DNA of 64,000 nt from Pseudomonas sp. GCEP-101 (GCF_025133575.1 NZ_CP104011.1:2666001-2730000); one strand, 5' to 3'; shown: positions 1-8,632, numbered from the stretch's first letter. Numbers and translations are program-made. Notes: a model not told the origin generated them from the sequence alone.

Positions 1-206
1 GAACCGTTCATAAAATGATCAGTTCCTGCTGTGGGACGGGTGGATCACCCTGGAAATTCCCGCGGGCGCGGGGTTGGCGAGGAAATCTGCGGTGTCGGCT
101 TCGTTGGGCGGGAGGCTGGGTGCGGTGATGTGTCGCAGGAGGGCGTCGGCTTTGCCGACGGACCGTGGGCCTGGCCTGTTCCTGCGAGGCCGTTCAGAGT
201 GAAGCG

Positions 207-278
207 GTTCGCGAGCAAGCTCGCTCCTACGAAGCTCCGGAGTTTGACTGGATTGTAGGAGCGAGCTTGCTCGCGAAC
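207..278. repeat. REP inverted pair (REPIN-like)
   Basis: Two facing copies of a REP sequence with core GAGCGAGCTTGCTCGC, one at 207-230 and its inverse at 255-278, form a long imperfect hairpin. The same pair recurs many times in this window. This arrangement is typical of Pseudomonas REPINs mobilised in trans by a RAYT transposase; no such transposase is in the window. Confidence 0.85.
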
Positions 279-283
279 AGTCC

Positions 284-359
284 GTAGGGCGCATAACGCG
301 CCAGCGTTATCCGCCGTCGAGGTATCGGCGGATAACCCGTTCCGGGTTATGCGCCCTAC
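284..359. repeat. GTAGGGCGCATAACG palindromic repeat
   Basis: A 76-bp element begins GTAGGGCGCATAACGC and ends with the inverse GTTATGCGCCCTAC, with an internal GTTATCCGCC / GGCGGATAAC inverted pair. A second near-copy lies at 10905-10975 and degenerate copies at 47867-48000. It is a different family from the REP hairpins. Confidence 0.8.
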
Positions 360-449
360 TTACAGCCACCGGCTCGGGCTCTGGATCTTGAGGTCTTCCA
401 GCGAGATATCCGCACGCTCCGGAATCCCCTTTCAGGAGGCCGAAGGTGA

Positions 450-690
450 TCGGAGTTTCAGGGGTTGAGCGACATGGATGTCGCGGCGGGCCCCTGGAAC
501 TCCGAAGAACCGAGGGTACTTTTCGCGAAGCGAAAAGCCGGATGGCAGGGGCGAGACCTTTGCCTCCTTTGGGGCGTTTGCCAAAGGAGGTCGCCCGAGG
601 GGGCGAAGCACGGAGTCCGCGAGGACGCCGAAGCGGCGCATAACACCCAGGCCAAAAGCATCGCGGAGAAGCTCCGCTCCTACAAAAAAA
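450..690. repeat. Probable intergenic repeat block, no gene
   Basis: No convincing gene lies between 360 and 699. The stretch contains TTTTCGCGAAGCGAAAA (528-545 region), a GCCTCCTTTGG / CCAAAGGAGG inverted pair around 570-590, and a REP-like hairpin GCGGAGAAGCTCCGC near 662-679. From memory, similar text recurs between genes in other Pseudomonas genomes. Overlapping open frames here are mutually antisense and look like shadows of the repeat. Confidence 0.4.
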
Positions 691-699
691 CCTCCCGGC

Positions 700-1179
700 T
701 CAGACCCGCAGGTGATCCAGCGGCAGCTCGGTGCTCGCCAGCACGTTGCGCAGTACGAAGCTCGACCGCACGCTGGTGACGCCCTCGATGCGGGTCACGG
801 TACCCAGCAGGAACTGCTGGTAATGGTCCATGTCCGGCACCATCACCTTGAGCTGGTAGTCCGCGTCCATGCCGGTCACCAGGCTGCACTCCAGCACCTC
901 GGGGCATTTGCCGATGATCTGCTGGAAGTGCTCGAACCGCTCCGGCGTGTGGCGGTCCATGCCGATCAGCACGAAGGCGGTGAGGCTCAGGCCGAGCTTG
1001 CGGCTGTCCAGCAGGGCGACCTGGCGGACGATGTAGCCGTCGTCCTCGAGCTGCTTGACCCGCCGCGAGCAGGGCGAAGGCGACAGGCCGATGCGTTCGG
1101 CCAACTCCTGATTGGAGATGCGCGCATCGCGCTGCAGTTCGGCGAGAATTCGCAGATCGTAACGGTCCAGCTTGTCCAT
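700..1179 (-). CDS. Lrp/AsnC family transcriptional regulator
   Basis: A 159-residue protein with the standard two-part Lrp/AsnC layout. The N-terminal winged helix (about residues 4-62) starts LDRYDLRILAEL and has the recognition-helix region SNQELAERIGLSPSPCSRRV. The C-terminal half is the alpha/beta RAM (AsnC ligand-binding) domain, in which these proteins bind an amino acid and assemble into octamers. The ATG at 1179 gives the usual family length. The divergent intergenic region carries an 8-bp inverted repeat at 1233-1261 that could be its own operator. No flanking metabolic gene identifies the ligand. From memory, the order beside a DUF6515 protein and fieF matches P. aeruginosa. Confidence 0.88.
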   Translation of the reverse strand: MDKLDRYDLRILAELQRDARISNQELAERIGLSPSPCSRRVKQLEDDGYIVRQVALLDSRKLGLSLTAFVLIGMDRHTPERFEHFQQIIGKCPEVLECSLVTGMDADYQLKVMVPDMDHYQQFLLGTVTRIEGVTSVRSSFVLRNVLASTELPLDHLRV

Positions 1180-1232
1180 GAAAGCCTCGTCTTTCGAATG
1201 AATTGCGCTTATGGCGTAATTTTTGGTGATTT

Positions 1233-1261
1233 ATTGCTCAGGTGGTGCCTGTGTGAGCAAT
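1233..1261. promoter_or_regulatory. Inverted repeat, candidate Lrp-family operator
   Basis: ATTGCTCA at 1233-1240 is matched exactly by its inverse TGAGCAAT at 1254-1261, with a 13-bp spacer. It lies 54 bp upstream of the Lrp-type gene start and upstream of a rightward transcript candidate ending at 1494. Autoregulation through such dyads is common for Lrp/AsnC proteins; the assignment is inference. Confidence 0.45.
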
Positions 1262-1468
1262 CTTAGCAATCATTTCCCCGCTCTGTCGCCGTACTATTTC
1301 TTCCAGATTCACAGCCCGGACATAACGTCCCCCTGCGATCCGCCCAATCAGGCGCTTCGCGGCCCGCCGACCCTACAGGATCGCGCCGGCCACCGGGCTA
1401 CGCACTGCCCAGAAGGCGGAGCGAGGTGAGCCGGCGCCAACAGCGACGAGCAGGACGAGATTCCGGAA

Positions 1469-1494
1469 GGGAGGCTGACGAGCCTCCCTTTTTT
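1469..1494 (+). terminator. Rho-independent terminator, orphan
   Basis: GGGAGGCT at 1469-1476, loop GACG, AGCCTCCC at 1481-1488, then six T. It is a strong rightward terminator, but there is no recognisable gene between 1180 and it. It therefore ends either a small RNA starting near 1265-1300 or a leader transcript that attenuates the gene at 1621. The rest of 1180-1620 shows nothing else I can name. Confidence 0.75.
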
Positions 1495-1620
1495 CTTGCC
1501 TGTGATTTACCCCGCCATCTTTACCCTGACTTTACCCAGCGCCCCGCAATGCCGGCTTTGCAGCGTGGTCTATGGCAATGTCGCATCACTGTTTTCGGCC
1601 GTCGCCGAAGTGAGGATTCC

Positions 1621-2727
1621 ATGAAGTCGGGTTTCGCGCGGTGCGCCTCGTTCGTTGTGCTTTCACTGGCCGTCGCGGTCCAGGCGCTGGCGGCCGATGG
1701 CCCCGATCCGCAAGGCCGCCCGCCGGCGAACGGTGGTGGCGGTCAGCCCCAGGGGCGCCCGCAGGGTAACAACGGCGGCCAGGAGCACGGACGCCCGCAG
1801 GGCAATGCTGGCGGCCAGTGGCAGGGGCATCCGCAAGGTAACAACGGCGGGCAGTGGCAGGGCCGTCCGCAAGGCAGCAATGGCGGGCAATGGCAGGGGC
1901 GTCCGCAGGGTAACAACGGCGGCCAGGAACATGATCGTCCGCAGGGCAATGCCAACGGACAATGGCAGGGCCATCCACAGGGCAACGCCAATGGGCAATG
2001 GCAAGGCCGTCCCCAGGGCAATGACGGCGGCCAATGGCAGGGCCGCCCGCCGGGCAGTACGGCTGGCCAGTGGCAGGGCGGCAATGCCGGGCAATGGCAG
2101 GGGCGTCCGCAGGGCAATGACCACGGCAGCCCCGGCTGGCAGGGCGGCGTGCGTCCCCCGTCGGCGGGCTGGCAGGCTCGCCCGCCGGCTTCCCACGGCA
2201 ACTGGGGCCCCCATCCGTCCTACTGGCGGCCAGGCTATGTGGTGGACAGCATGCCGAGCGGGCACTACCGCGTGCCGTACCGCGGCAGCGACTACTACTT
2301 CAATGACGGCTACTGGTATCGCCCGTACGGCTCGCGCTACGTGGTGGTGACGCCGCCTTATGGGGTGCGCGTGCGCTACCTGCCGTCCTATGCCGAACAG
2401 GTGTGGATCGGCAGCATCGGCTATTTCCTCGCTGCCGGTACCTACTACCTGTGGCAGGCCAGCACGCAGGATTACCAGGTGGTGGAGCCGCCGCAGCAGG
2501 CGCCGGTCGCGGTGGCGCAGTCGGCCTACGACGTGATGGCCTACCCGATGTACAACCAGGGCCCGGACCAGCAGAACCGCGACCGCTACGAGTGCCACCG
2601 CTGGGCGGCCGACCAGAGCGGCTTCGACCCGGCGATGGCGAGCTATGCGCCGCCGGCCTACGTCGCCGACAACTACCGCCGCGCGCTGGGCGCCTGCCTG
2701 AGCGGACGCGGTTACAGCGTCAACTGA
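1621..2727 (+). CDS. Secreted DUF6515-like protein with 12-residue repeats
   Basis: A 368-residue protein. The ATG at 1621 follows GTGAGG and opens a signal peptide (residues 1 to about 23, hydrophobic VVLSLAVAVQALAA), so it is exported. Residues 25-190 are about eleven degenerate 12-residue units of the form GRPQGNNGGQWQ, rich in Gly, Gln and Asn and free of hydrophobics. After a Pro/Trp-rich linker comes a compact domain with HYRVPYRGSDYYFNDGYWY, which resembles the DUF6515 family found in many proteobacteria. The C-terminal part (YECHRWAADQSGFDP, then two Cys) may carry a disulphide. Function is unknown; a cell-envelope or surface role is inference. A longer frame upstream is open but has no signal peptide and runs through the terminator. 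Confidence 0.8.
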   Translation: MKSGFARCASFVVLSLAVAVQALAADGPDPQGRPPANGGGGQPQGRPQGNNGGQEHGRPQGNAGGQWQGHPQGNNGGQWQGRPQGSNGGQWQGRPQGNNGGQEHDRPQGNANGQWQGHPQGNANGQWQGRPQGNDGGQWQGRPPGSTAGQWQGGNAGQWQGRPQGNDHGSPGWQGGVRPPSAGWQARPPASHGNWGPHPSYWRPGYVVDSMPSGHYRVPYRGSDYYFNDGYWYRPYGSRYVVVTPPYGVRVRYLPSYAEQVWIGSIGYFLAAGTYYLWQASTQDYQVVEPPQQAPVAVAQSAYDVMAYPMYNQGPDQQNRDRYECHRWAADQSGFDPAMASYAPPAYVADNYRRALGACLSGRGYSVN

Positions 2728-3616
2728 TCGTTTCCTTGCCCACCACTTCCTGCGGGTCGGCGTGCACCAGCACCTCGGCCCGCGGGAATTCCTTGTGGAT
2801 CGCCAGCACCGCCTCGTCGCACAGCTGATGCGCCTTCGACAAGGGCAACTCGCCGGGCAGTTCCAGGTGCAGCTGGACGAACCAGTGGGTGCCGGAAATC
2901 CGCGTGCGCAGGTCGTGGGCGCCGAGCACGCCGGGCACCTCCTTCACCAGTTCGAGCATGCGCGTGCTGACGTCCGCCGGCAGTTCCTCGTCCATCAGCA
3001 CGGCGACGGATTCGCGGGCGATCTGGAAGGAGCTCCAGAGGATGTACAGCGCGATGCCCAGACCGAACAGGGCGTCCATCTGCTGCCAGCCGAACTCTGC
3101 CAGCAGCAATGCCACAAGGATGCTGCTGTTGAGCAGCATGTCCGAGCGGTAATGCAGGGAGTCGGCACGGATGGCGTTGGAGCCGGTGATCTTCACCACG
3201 TGGCCCTGCAGCACCAGCAGGCCGGCAGTGAGCACCAGGGACAGGATCATCACCCCGATACCCCAGCCGACCGCTTCCACGGGCGCCGGGTGCTGCAGAC
3301 GGTCGAAGGCCTGCGCGCCGACCAGCAGCGCACTGACCGCGATGAACAGCGCCTGCGCCAACCCCGACAGGGATTCCGCCTTGCCGTGGCCGTAGCGGTG
3401 ATCGTCGTCCGCGGGGCGGATGGCGTAATGCACCGCCAGCAGGTTGAGGAAGGAGGCGGCGCCGTCGAGCAGGGAGTCGGTGAGGCCGGCCAGCAGGCTG
3501 ACCGAGCCGCTGAGCCACCAGGCAATGGCCTTGGCCACGATCAGGGTGGTGGCCACGCCGAGCGAGGCGAACGTCGCCAGCCTCATCAAGTGGGCGTGGC
3601 TGGCATATTTGAGCAT
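2720..3616 (-). CDS. fieF: Cation diffusion facilitator, ferrous-iron/zinc efflux (FieF-like)
   Basis: A 298-residue inner-membrane metal/proton antiporter of the CDF family, close to the 300 residues of E. coli FieF. Six membrane helices occupy about residues 10-185. The transport-site ligands are visible as D47 and D51 in GLTDSLLDG (helix 2) and H155 and D159 in HYRSD (helix 5). The C-terminal domain (residues 205-298) has the histidines and acidic residues that bind regulatory metal. The ATG at 3616 overlaps the stop of the upstream DinB-family gene by one base, so the two are translationally coupled. The frame stays open further upstream but only through the neighbour. The last 8 bases overlap the convergent gene at 1621-2727. 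Confidence 0.9.
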   Translation of the reverse strand: MLKYASHAHLMRLATFASLGVATTLIVAKAIAWWLSGSVSLLAGLTDSLLDGAASFLNLLAVHYAIRPADDDHRYGHGKAESLSGLAQALFIAVSALLVGAQAFDRLQHPAPVEAVGWGIGVMILSLVLTAGLLVLQGHVVKITGSNAIRADSLHYRSDMLLNSSILVALLLAEFGWQQMDALFGLGIALYILWSSFQIARESVAVLMDEELPADVSTRMLELVKEVPGVLGAHDLRTRISGTHWFVQLHLELPGELPLSKAHQLCDEAVLAIHKEFPRAEVLVHADPQEVVGKETIS

Positions 3617-4128
3617 CAGGTATCCAGGCGATCGGGCAGGAAGTAGATGTAGTCCAGCAGCGGCGCCTTCTGGCCCAGCGCGGTGAGCGCGGCGCTCATC
3701 TGCCCGCGGTGGTGGGTGCCGTGGTTGACCAGGTGCTGGACGATGTTCGCCAGGCTCTGGCGGTGTTCCTGCCCGGCCATGTTGCGGTAGTCCAGCTGGG
3801 TGCCGAGGGTGGCGTCGCTTTGCTTGCTCAGCCACAGGCGCCAGGCACCGACGCCGTCGTTGAGGAAGTCGGCGAGGCCGGCGCGATCCGGCGCGGCCTC
3901 GGCGTCGAGGCGTTCGAATTGCCAGGGCTCTCGCTGCACACGGGCGAACCAGATGCGATCGACCACCGCGAGGTGGTTGAGCGTGCCGTGCAGGCTGCTG
4001 AAGAACAGCCCGCGCGGTGCGCGGTAGGCCTCTTCATCCAGGGGCGCGACGGCCTCCAGGATGCGCGCATAGGCCCACTGGTGGTACGCCAGGAGTTGCT
4101 GAAGGTGTGAAGCGAGAGCGCCGTGCAT
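3616..4128 (-). CDS. DinB family protein
   Basis: A 170-residue four-helix-bundle protein of the DinB/YfiT-like superfamily. The three histidines that usually bind a divalent metal are seen as H47 and H51-type positions in SSLHGTLNHLAVVD and as the C-terminal pair in NHGTHHRGQ. Related proteins include damage-inducible DinB of Bacillus and thiol-dependent transferases, but the substrate here is unknown. It sits in the middle of a three-gene leftward operon: one base after the lipoprotein gene and coupled to fieF. Confidence 0.85.
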   Translation of the reverse strand: MHGALASHLQQLLAYHQWAYARILEAVAPLDEEAYRAPRGLFFSSLHGTLNHLAVVDRIWFARVQREPWQFERLDAEAAPDRAGLADFLNDGVGAWRLWLSKQSDATLGTQLDYRNMAGQEHRQSLANIVQHLVNHGTHHRGQMSAALTALGQKAPLLDYIYFLPDRLDT

Positions 4129-4129
4129 G

Positions 4130-4546
4130 TCAGGCCTCCGGGCGCAGGCCCAGGCTGGCGAGTTGTTGGAGGCTGCCGCTGCGCTGGATCAGACGCGGGT
4201 CGTCCAGGGGCAGGCTGCGGCCGGTTTCACGCTCGAGGATCGCCTTGAGTTTAGCCTTGTCGACGCTGCCGTCTTCACTCACCGCATCCTTGAGTTTTTC
4301 CGGGGCGACCGAGTATTTCGCGTCGGGCAGGTAGATCGCGCCGGTGGCGAAGTCTACGCCGAAGGCGATCAGCCCCGGGATGATGTAGAACAACAGACCG
4401 ATGGCGTCGAAAGCGACGATGGCCGGGTCGACGCGGCCGTCGATCTGGCCGCGGCGGTCGGGGTAGAACAGGGTGCCGCAAGCCGTCAGCTGGCTGAACA
4501 GGGCGGCGCTCAGAACTGCACAGGAGACTCGGGTGGCAAGACGCAT
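4130..4546 (-). CDS. YceK/YidQ-type small lipoprotein
   Basis: A 138-residue lipoprotein. The ATG at 4546 follows a good CCGGAGG site. The signal peptide ends in a lipobox, LTAC, with the lipidated Cys near residue 23. The mature start CGTLFYPDRRGQIDG is typical of the YceK/YidQ (DUF1375) family. A hydrophobic stretch FDAIGLLFYIIPGLIAFGVD follows. The C-terminal 50 residues are an extra charged tail (EKLKDAVSEDGSVDKAKLKAILERE). Family function is unknown. It is the first gene of the operon with the DinB protein and fieF. Confidence 0.8.
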   Translation of the reverse strand: MRLATRVSCAVLSAALFSQLTACGTLFYPDRRGQIDGRVDPAIVAFDAIGLLFYIIPGLIAFGVDFATGAIYLPDAKYSVAPEKLKDAVSEDGSVDKAKLKAILERETGRSLPLDDPRLIQRSGSLQQLASLGLRPEA

Positions 4547-4738
4547 GAAATAACCTCCGGGAGGACGATGCGGATAACTATAACAACGAGTTCTGAACCG
4601 CTGCTGGCAGTTTCGCATTAGGCAGCGCGCTCGTTGCTCCTATGACCGTCCGGTTGGCATTGCGGTTCGCCCGCTATAATCGCCGCCCCCCGTGAAGACC
4701 GGGTGACCGCCATCGACATTCGAGTTCCAGGAGCCGGC

Positions 4739-7270
4739 ATGAACGCCCTTCCCATCGACAGCGTCCTTCCCGCCCTGCGCCAGGCACTGGCTGCGCGCCA
4801 CGAAGTGGTGCTGGAGGCGCCCCCGGGCGCCGGCAAGACCACCCGCGTGCCGCTGGCGCTGCTGGAGGAGCCGTGGCTGGCCGGGCAGACGATCCTGATG
4901 CTGGAGCCGCGCCGGCTCGCCGCCCGCGCCGCTGCCGAGCGGCTGGCGGCGGAGTTGGGCGAGAAGGTCGGCGAAACCGTCGGCTACCGCATCCGCCTCG
5001 ACAGCCGGGTCGGCCCCGCGACGCGCATCGAAGTGGTCACCGAGGGCATTCTCGCCCGCCGCCTGCAGGACGACCCGGCGCTGGATGGCGTGGGCCTGGT
5101 GATCTTCGACGAGTTCCACGAGCGCAGCCTCGATGCCGACCTGGCGCTGGCGCTGACCCTCAACGGCCGCGCGCTGCTGCGCGACGAACCGCCGCTGAAG
5201 GTGCTGGTGATGTCGGCGACGCTGGAGGGCGAGCGGCTTTCCGCGCTGCTGGACGATGCGCCGGTGGTGCGCAGCGAGGGGCGCATGTTCCCGGTGGATA
5301 TCCGCTGGGGCCGGCCCTGGCAGGCCGGCGAGTTCATCGAGCCCCGCGTGGTGCAGACGGTGCAGCAGGCGCTGGCCGACGAGCCCGGCAGCCTGCTGGT
5401 ATTCCTGCCCGGCCAGGCAGAGATTCGCCGGGTGGCCGAGCAACTGGGCGAGGCGCTGGCCGGCCGTTCGGACATTCTTGTGTGCCCGCTGCACGGCGAA
5501 CTCGACCTCGATGCCCAGCGCGCCGCCATCGAGCCCGCGCCGACGGGCACGCGCAAGGTGGTGCTGGCGACCAACATCGCCGAGACCAGCCTGACCATCG
5601 ACGGCGTGCGCGTGGTGGTGGACGCGGGGTTGGCGCGGGTGCCGCGCTTCGACCCGGGCAGCGGCATGACGCGCCTGGAAACCCAGCGCATCTCCCGCGC
5701 CTCCGCCACCCAGCGCGCCGGCCGTGCCGGGCGCCTGGAGCCGGGCGCCTGCTACCGCCTGTGGTCGGAGGCGCAGCACGACCAGTTGCCGGCCTATGGC
5801 GCGGCGGAAATCCTCCAGGCCGACCTCGCCGGGTTGGCCCTGCAACTGGCGCGCTGGGGCGTCGCCCCGCAGGAGCTGGCGTGGCTCGACCTCCCGCCCG
5901 CTGCCGCGTATGCACAGGCTCAGGACCTGCTGGAGCGCCTCGGCGCGTTGGCCTCCCGTGCTGGCGGCGGCAGCCTCACGCCCCACGGCCAGGCCATGGC
6001 CGAGGTACCGGCGCACCCGCGTATCGCCCACCTGCTGCTGCGCGGCCATGCGCTGGGGCTGGGGCCGCTGGCCTGTGACCTGGCCGCCTTGCTCGGCGAG
6101 CGCGACATCCTGCGCGGCAACGACGCCGACCTGCATCACCGCATCGCCTTGCTGGCTGGCGAGCAGAGCGGCCCGCGGGCCAGCCGCGGCGCGGTGCAGC
6201 GGGTGCGCCAGCTGGCGCGGCAGTTCAAGGGCTACCTGCGCGGCCCGGCCCGCGAGCCGGTCGCCGACCCGGATCATCCGCGCTGGCTGGGCGGCCTGCT
6301 AGCCTTCGCCTACCCGGACCGCATCGCCCGCCAGCGACGCGCCGGCGGCGGTGAATACCGCCTGGCCAACGGCCGCGCCGCGCTGTTCGGCGAGCCGGAT
6401 GCACTGATGAGGGAAGCCTGGCTGGTGATCGCCGACCTGGGCAGCCGCCAGGGCCAGCGCGAGGAGCGCATCTACCTGGCGGCTGCGCTGGAGCCGGCGC
6501 TGTTCGACAGCATCCTGGCCGAGCAGGTCAGCGTCCACGACGAGCTGGAATGGGATGAACGCGAGGGCGTGCTGCGCGCCGAGCGTCAGCGCAAGGTTGG
6601 CGAGCTGGTGCTGTCCACCGAGGCGCTGCCCAACCTCGACGCGGAGGCCCGCAGCCGTGCGCTGCTCGGGCTGGTGCGGCGCAAGGGCCTGGAGCTGCTG
6701 CCGTGGACGCCGGAGCTGCGCCAATGGCAGGCGCGCATCGCCTTGCTGCGCCGATTGGAGAGCGAAAGCAAGGGCGCCAGCGAGTGGCCGGACGTCAGTG
6801 ACGCCGCGCTGCTGGCTTCGCTGGAGGATTGGCTGCTGCCCTACCTGGGCAAGGTGTCGCGGCTGTCGCACTTCGCCAACCTGGAGTTGAGCGCGATTCT
6901 CCACGGGCTGCTCCCCTGGCCGCTGCCGCAACGCCTGGACGAGCTGGCGCCGCGCACGTTGCAGGTGCCCTCAGGCTCGAATATCCGCCTGGACTACAGC
7001 GAGTTTCCGCCGGTACTGGCCGTGCGCCTGCAGGAACTGTTCGGCCTGGCCGATACGCCGCGCATCGCCGGTGGGCGGGTGGCGGTGAAGCTGCACCTGC
7101 TGTCCCCGGCCCAGCGCCCGGTGCAGGTGACTCAGGACCTGGCGAACTTCTGGCGCAGCACCTACGCCGAGGTGAAAAAGGACCTGAAGGGCCGCTACCC
7201 CAAGCACTACTGGCCGGACGACCCGCTGATCGCCGAGCCGACGGCGCGGGCGAAGCCGCGCAAGAGCTGA
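4739..7270 (+). CDS. hrpB: ATP-dependent helicase HrpB
   Basis: An 843-residue DEAH-family RNA helicase of normal HrpB length. Motif I is APPGAGKTT (residues 27-35), motif II is DEFH (124-127) followed by ERSLDADLAL, motif III is SATL, motif V is ATNIAETSLTI and motif VI is QRAGRAGR. The DEFH variant is usual for HrpB. The C-terminal HrpB-specific region (about 600-843) follows the HA2/winged-helix part. I chose the ATG at 4739 because CCAGGAG precedes it; a GTG 36 bases upstream is less likely. HrpB is a widespread helicase with a poorly defined role in RNA metabolism. Confidence 0.95.
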   Translation: MNALPIDSVLPALRQALAARHEVVLEAPPGAGKTTRVPLALLEEPWLAGQTILMLEPRRLAARAAAERLAAELGEKVGETVGYRIRLDSRVGPATRIEVVTEGILARRLQDDPALDGVGLVIFDEFHERSLDADLALALTLNGRALLRDEPPLKVLVMSATLEGERLSALLDDAPVVRSEGRMFPVDIRWGRPWQAGEFIEPRVVQTVQQALADEPGSLLVFLPGQAEIRRVAEQLGEALAGRSDILVCPLHGELDLDAQRAAIEPAPTGTRKVVLATNIAETSLTIDGVRVVVDAGLARVPRFDPGSGMTRLETQRISRASATQRAGRAGRLEPGACYRLWSEAQHDQLPAYGAAEILQADLAGLALQLARWGVAPQELAWLDLPPAAAYAQAQDLLERLGALASRAGGGSLTPHGQAMAEVPAHPRIAHLLLRGHALGLGPLACDLAALLGERDILRGNDADLHHRIALLAGEQSGPRASRGAVQRVRQLARQFKGYLRGPAREPVADPDHPRWLGGLLAFAYPDRIARQRRAGGGEYRLANGRAALFGEPDALMREAWLVIADLGSRQGQREERIYLAAALEPALFDSILAEQVSVHDELEWDEREGVLRAERQRKVGELVLSTEALPNLDAEARSRALLGLVRRKGLELLPWTPELRQWQARIALLRRLESESKGASEWPDVSDAALLASLEDWLLPYLGKVSRLSHFANLELSAILHGLLPWPLPQRLDELAPRTLQVPSGSNIRLDYSEFPPVLAVRLQELFGLADTPRIAGGRVAVKLHLLSPAQRPVQVTQDLANFWRSTYAEVKKDLKGRYPKHYWPDDPLIAEPTARAKPRKS

Positions 7271-7318
7271 GCAGAGCCTGTTTAGAGCAACAACTTGCAG
7301 GCCTGTACCGAGGGTTTC

Positions 7319-7447
7319 CTCTCTCCCTAACCCTGGCTGTGCGCCCCGCTCCGAAGGGAGAGGGGACTGGTCGGTGCAGGAGGAATCCATGGCGTCAGCC
7401 GGCACGGAAAGCTCCCTCTCCCTTCAGGGAGAGGGCGGGGGAGAGGG
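7319..7447. repeat. CCCTCTCC-type composite inverted repeat, copy 1
   Basis: The outer arms are CTCTCCCTAACCCTGG and GGGAGAGGGCGGGGGAGAG. Inner palindromes CGAAGGGAGAGGGG and CCCTCTCCCTTCAGGG flank a core that on the minus strand (7376-7405) reads GTGCCGGCTGACGCCATGG... The same core occurs at 10799 and 41802, and in shortened form at 16210 and 16458. Confidence 0.7.
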
Positions 7448-7473
7448 CAGGCCCCGGCACGAAATATCAGGTC

Positions 7474-7741
7474 GTAGCGGGCCATGCCCGCGATCGCGCG
7501 CATGGCGCGCTCCTACAGGTGGAGCCGGCCTCAGTCGGTGAAACGGGTGGCGATTCCGTAGGTGCGATTCATCCGTGATGGTCGGGAGTGGCAGGTGGCC
7601 AATCGCGGACAGAGTCCGCTCCTACCCCTGGATCAGGCTGCGCACGGTTTCGAAGGGCGACCGCTTTTCGTAGGAGCGAGCTTGCTCGCGAACCCTCCGA
7701 GCATCGGAGTGTGGCGGGTTCGCGAGCAAGCTCGCTCCTAC
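7474..7741. repeat. Cluster of three REP hairpins
   Basis: The 494-bp gap between hrpB and the next gene holds only repeats. 7474-7516 is the GGGCCATGCCCGCGATCGCGCGC type. 7599-7625 is a single GCGGACAGAGTCCGCTCCTAC. 7669-7741 is a full inverted pair of the GAGCGAGCTTGCTCGC type. I see no coding sequence here. The pair at 7669-7741 lies just past the stop of the leftward gene and may also end or stabilise its transcript. Confidence 0.8.
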
Positions 7742-7764
7742 AGGGGGCGACCCGGCCCTGTCGC

Positions 7765-8529
7765 TCAGGGCAATTTCATCTCGTAGCCGGCCGCCTGCAG
7801 TTCGTCGTAGGCGTGGTCCAGCCGTGCGCGCAGGCCTTCGGCGTCGGGGGCGTGGCGGGAGACGATGAGCTTGGTCGGTACGCTGTACAGGTTGTCGAAG
7901 GCCAGCGGCGGCATGTTCAGCTCGCGGCGCGCCTGTTCCACCGGCGTCTGGTAGTCGATCAGGTAATCGCCACGGCCGCGTTCGAGCATCTGCAGGGCAG
8001 CCGTGTGGGTGCTGGTGCGGTGCACTTCCAGCTTCAGCCGCGGGTCCTCGAGCATCTGCGTGATCGGCCGCCAGTAGCTGTAGCCGCTGATCAGGATCAC
8101 CCGGCTGCCGGCCAGCCCCGCGGGCAGGGACGGGGAGGGGCGCGAGGCCAGGCGATAGAGGTTCAGCTCGACGTGGCCGAGTACGCGCTCGCATTCCAGT
8201 GTGCTGCCCGCCAGTTCGGGCTTGCCCGGCGCGCCGGCCCAGAGTTGCACGCTGCCGTCCTGCAGGCCGAGGTACAAACGGGCGCTGGGCAGCGGGCGGA
8301 AGTCCGCGCGGTAGCCTGCCTTGCGCAGGATCAGCCGGACCATCTCGGTGCCGCTGCCCTGGGCGGTGCCGTCCGCGGCGGTGTAGGTGTAGGGCGGGAA
8401 TTCGTAATACCCCACGCTCAGCGTCGGCAGCGGATGCGGCAGCCGGTCGGCCAGTGTGGGCCGGTCGACGGCGAGGGCGTTGAGGCAGAGCAGGGCGACG
8501 ATCAATCCGATCAGGCGGCGAAAGTGCAT
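7765..8529 (-). CDS. Periplasmic solute-binding (SBP_bac_3-like) protein
   Basis: A 254-residue protein with a signal peptide (residues 1-20, MHFRRLIGLIVALLCLNALA) and the bilobed fold of amino-acid-type binding proteins. LSVGYYEFPPYTYTAADG begins lobe 1, and GTEMVRLILRKAGY, LAGSRVILISGYSYW and a C-terminal LIVSRHAP follow. No ABC permease or ATPase is adjacent, so it may feed an unlinked transporter or act as a sensor-type orphan. The ATG at 8529 is chosen because it starts the signal peptide; the frame extends upstream into low-complexity shadow. Ligand unknown. Confidence 0.8.
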   Translation of the reverse strand: MHFRRLIGLIVALLCLNALAVDRPTLADRLPHPLPTLSVGYYEFPPYTYTAADGTAQGSGTEMVRLILRKAGYRADFRPLPSARLYLGLQDGSVQLWAGAPGKPELAGSTLECERVLGHVELNLYRLASRPSPSLPAGLAGSRVILISGYSYWRPITQMLEDPRLKLEVHRTSTHTAALQMLERGRGDYLIDYQTPVEQARRELNMPPLAFDNLYSVPTKLIVSRHAPDAEGLRARLDHAYDELQAAGYEMKLP

Positions 8530-8632
8530 GGAGAACCGGGGGCATGTTGTCGTTGTTATGCGGCGCCGGCCGAGCATGGGGCCGCCGCGCCGTGCTTGTC
8601 CAGCGTGGCTCGGCGGCGATGTGCCGCAGCGC

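Noticed and set aside
1426..1620. N-terminal extension of the secreted repeat protein
   Set aside because: The extension crosses a strong terminator, lacks a signal peptide at its own start and has a good ribosome site only before 1621.
3617..3835. Longer start for the FieF-like protein
   Set aside because: The extra residues are Arg/Pro/His-rich antisense-like text that overlaps the DinB-family gene; the 298-residue form has the family's length.
4640..6277. Very long leftward open frame opposite hrpB
   Set aside because: Composition is Ala/Gly/Arg/Gln-rich without motifs; such frames opposite GC-rich genes are common shadows of hrpB codon use.
7669..7741. REP hairpins as CRISPR repeats
   Set aside because: Units are inverted pairs at irregular spacing with no unique spacers of constant length and no cas genes.
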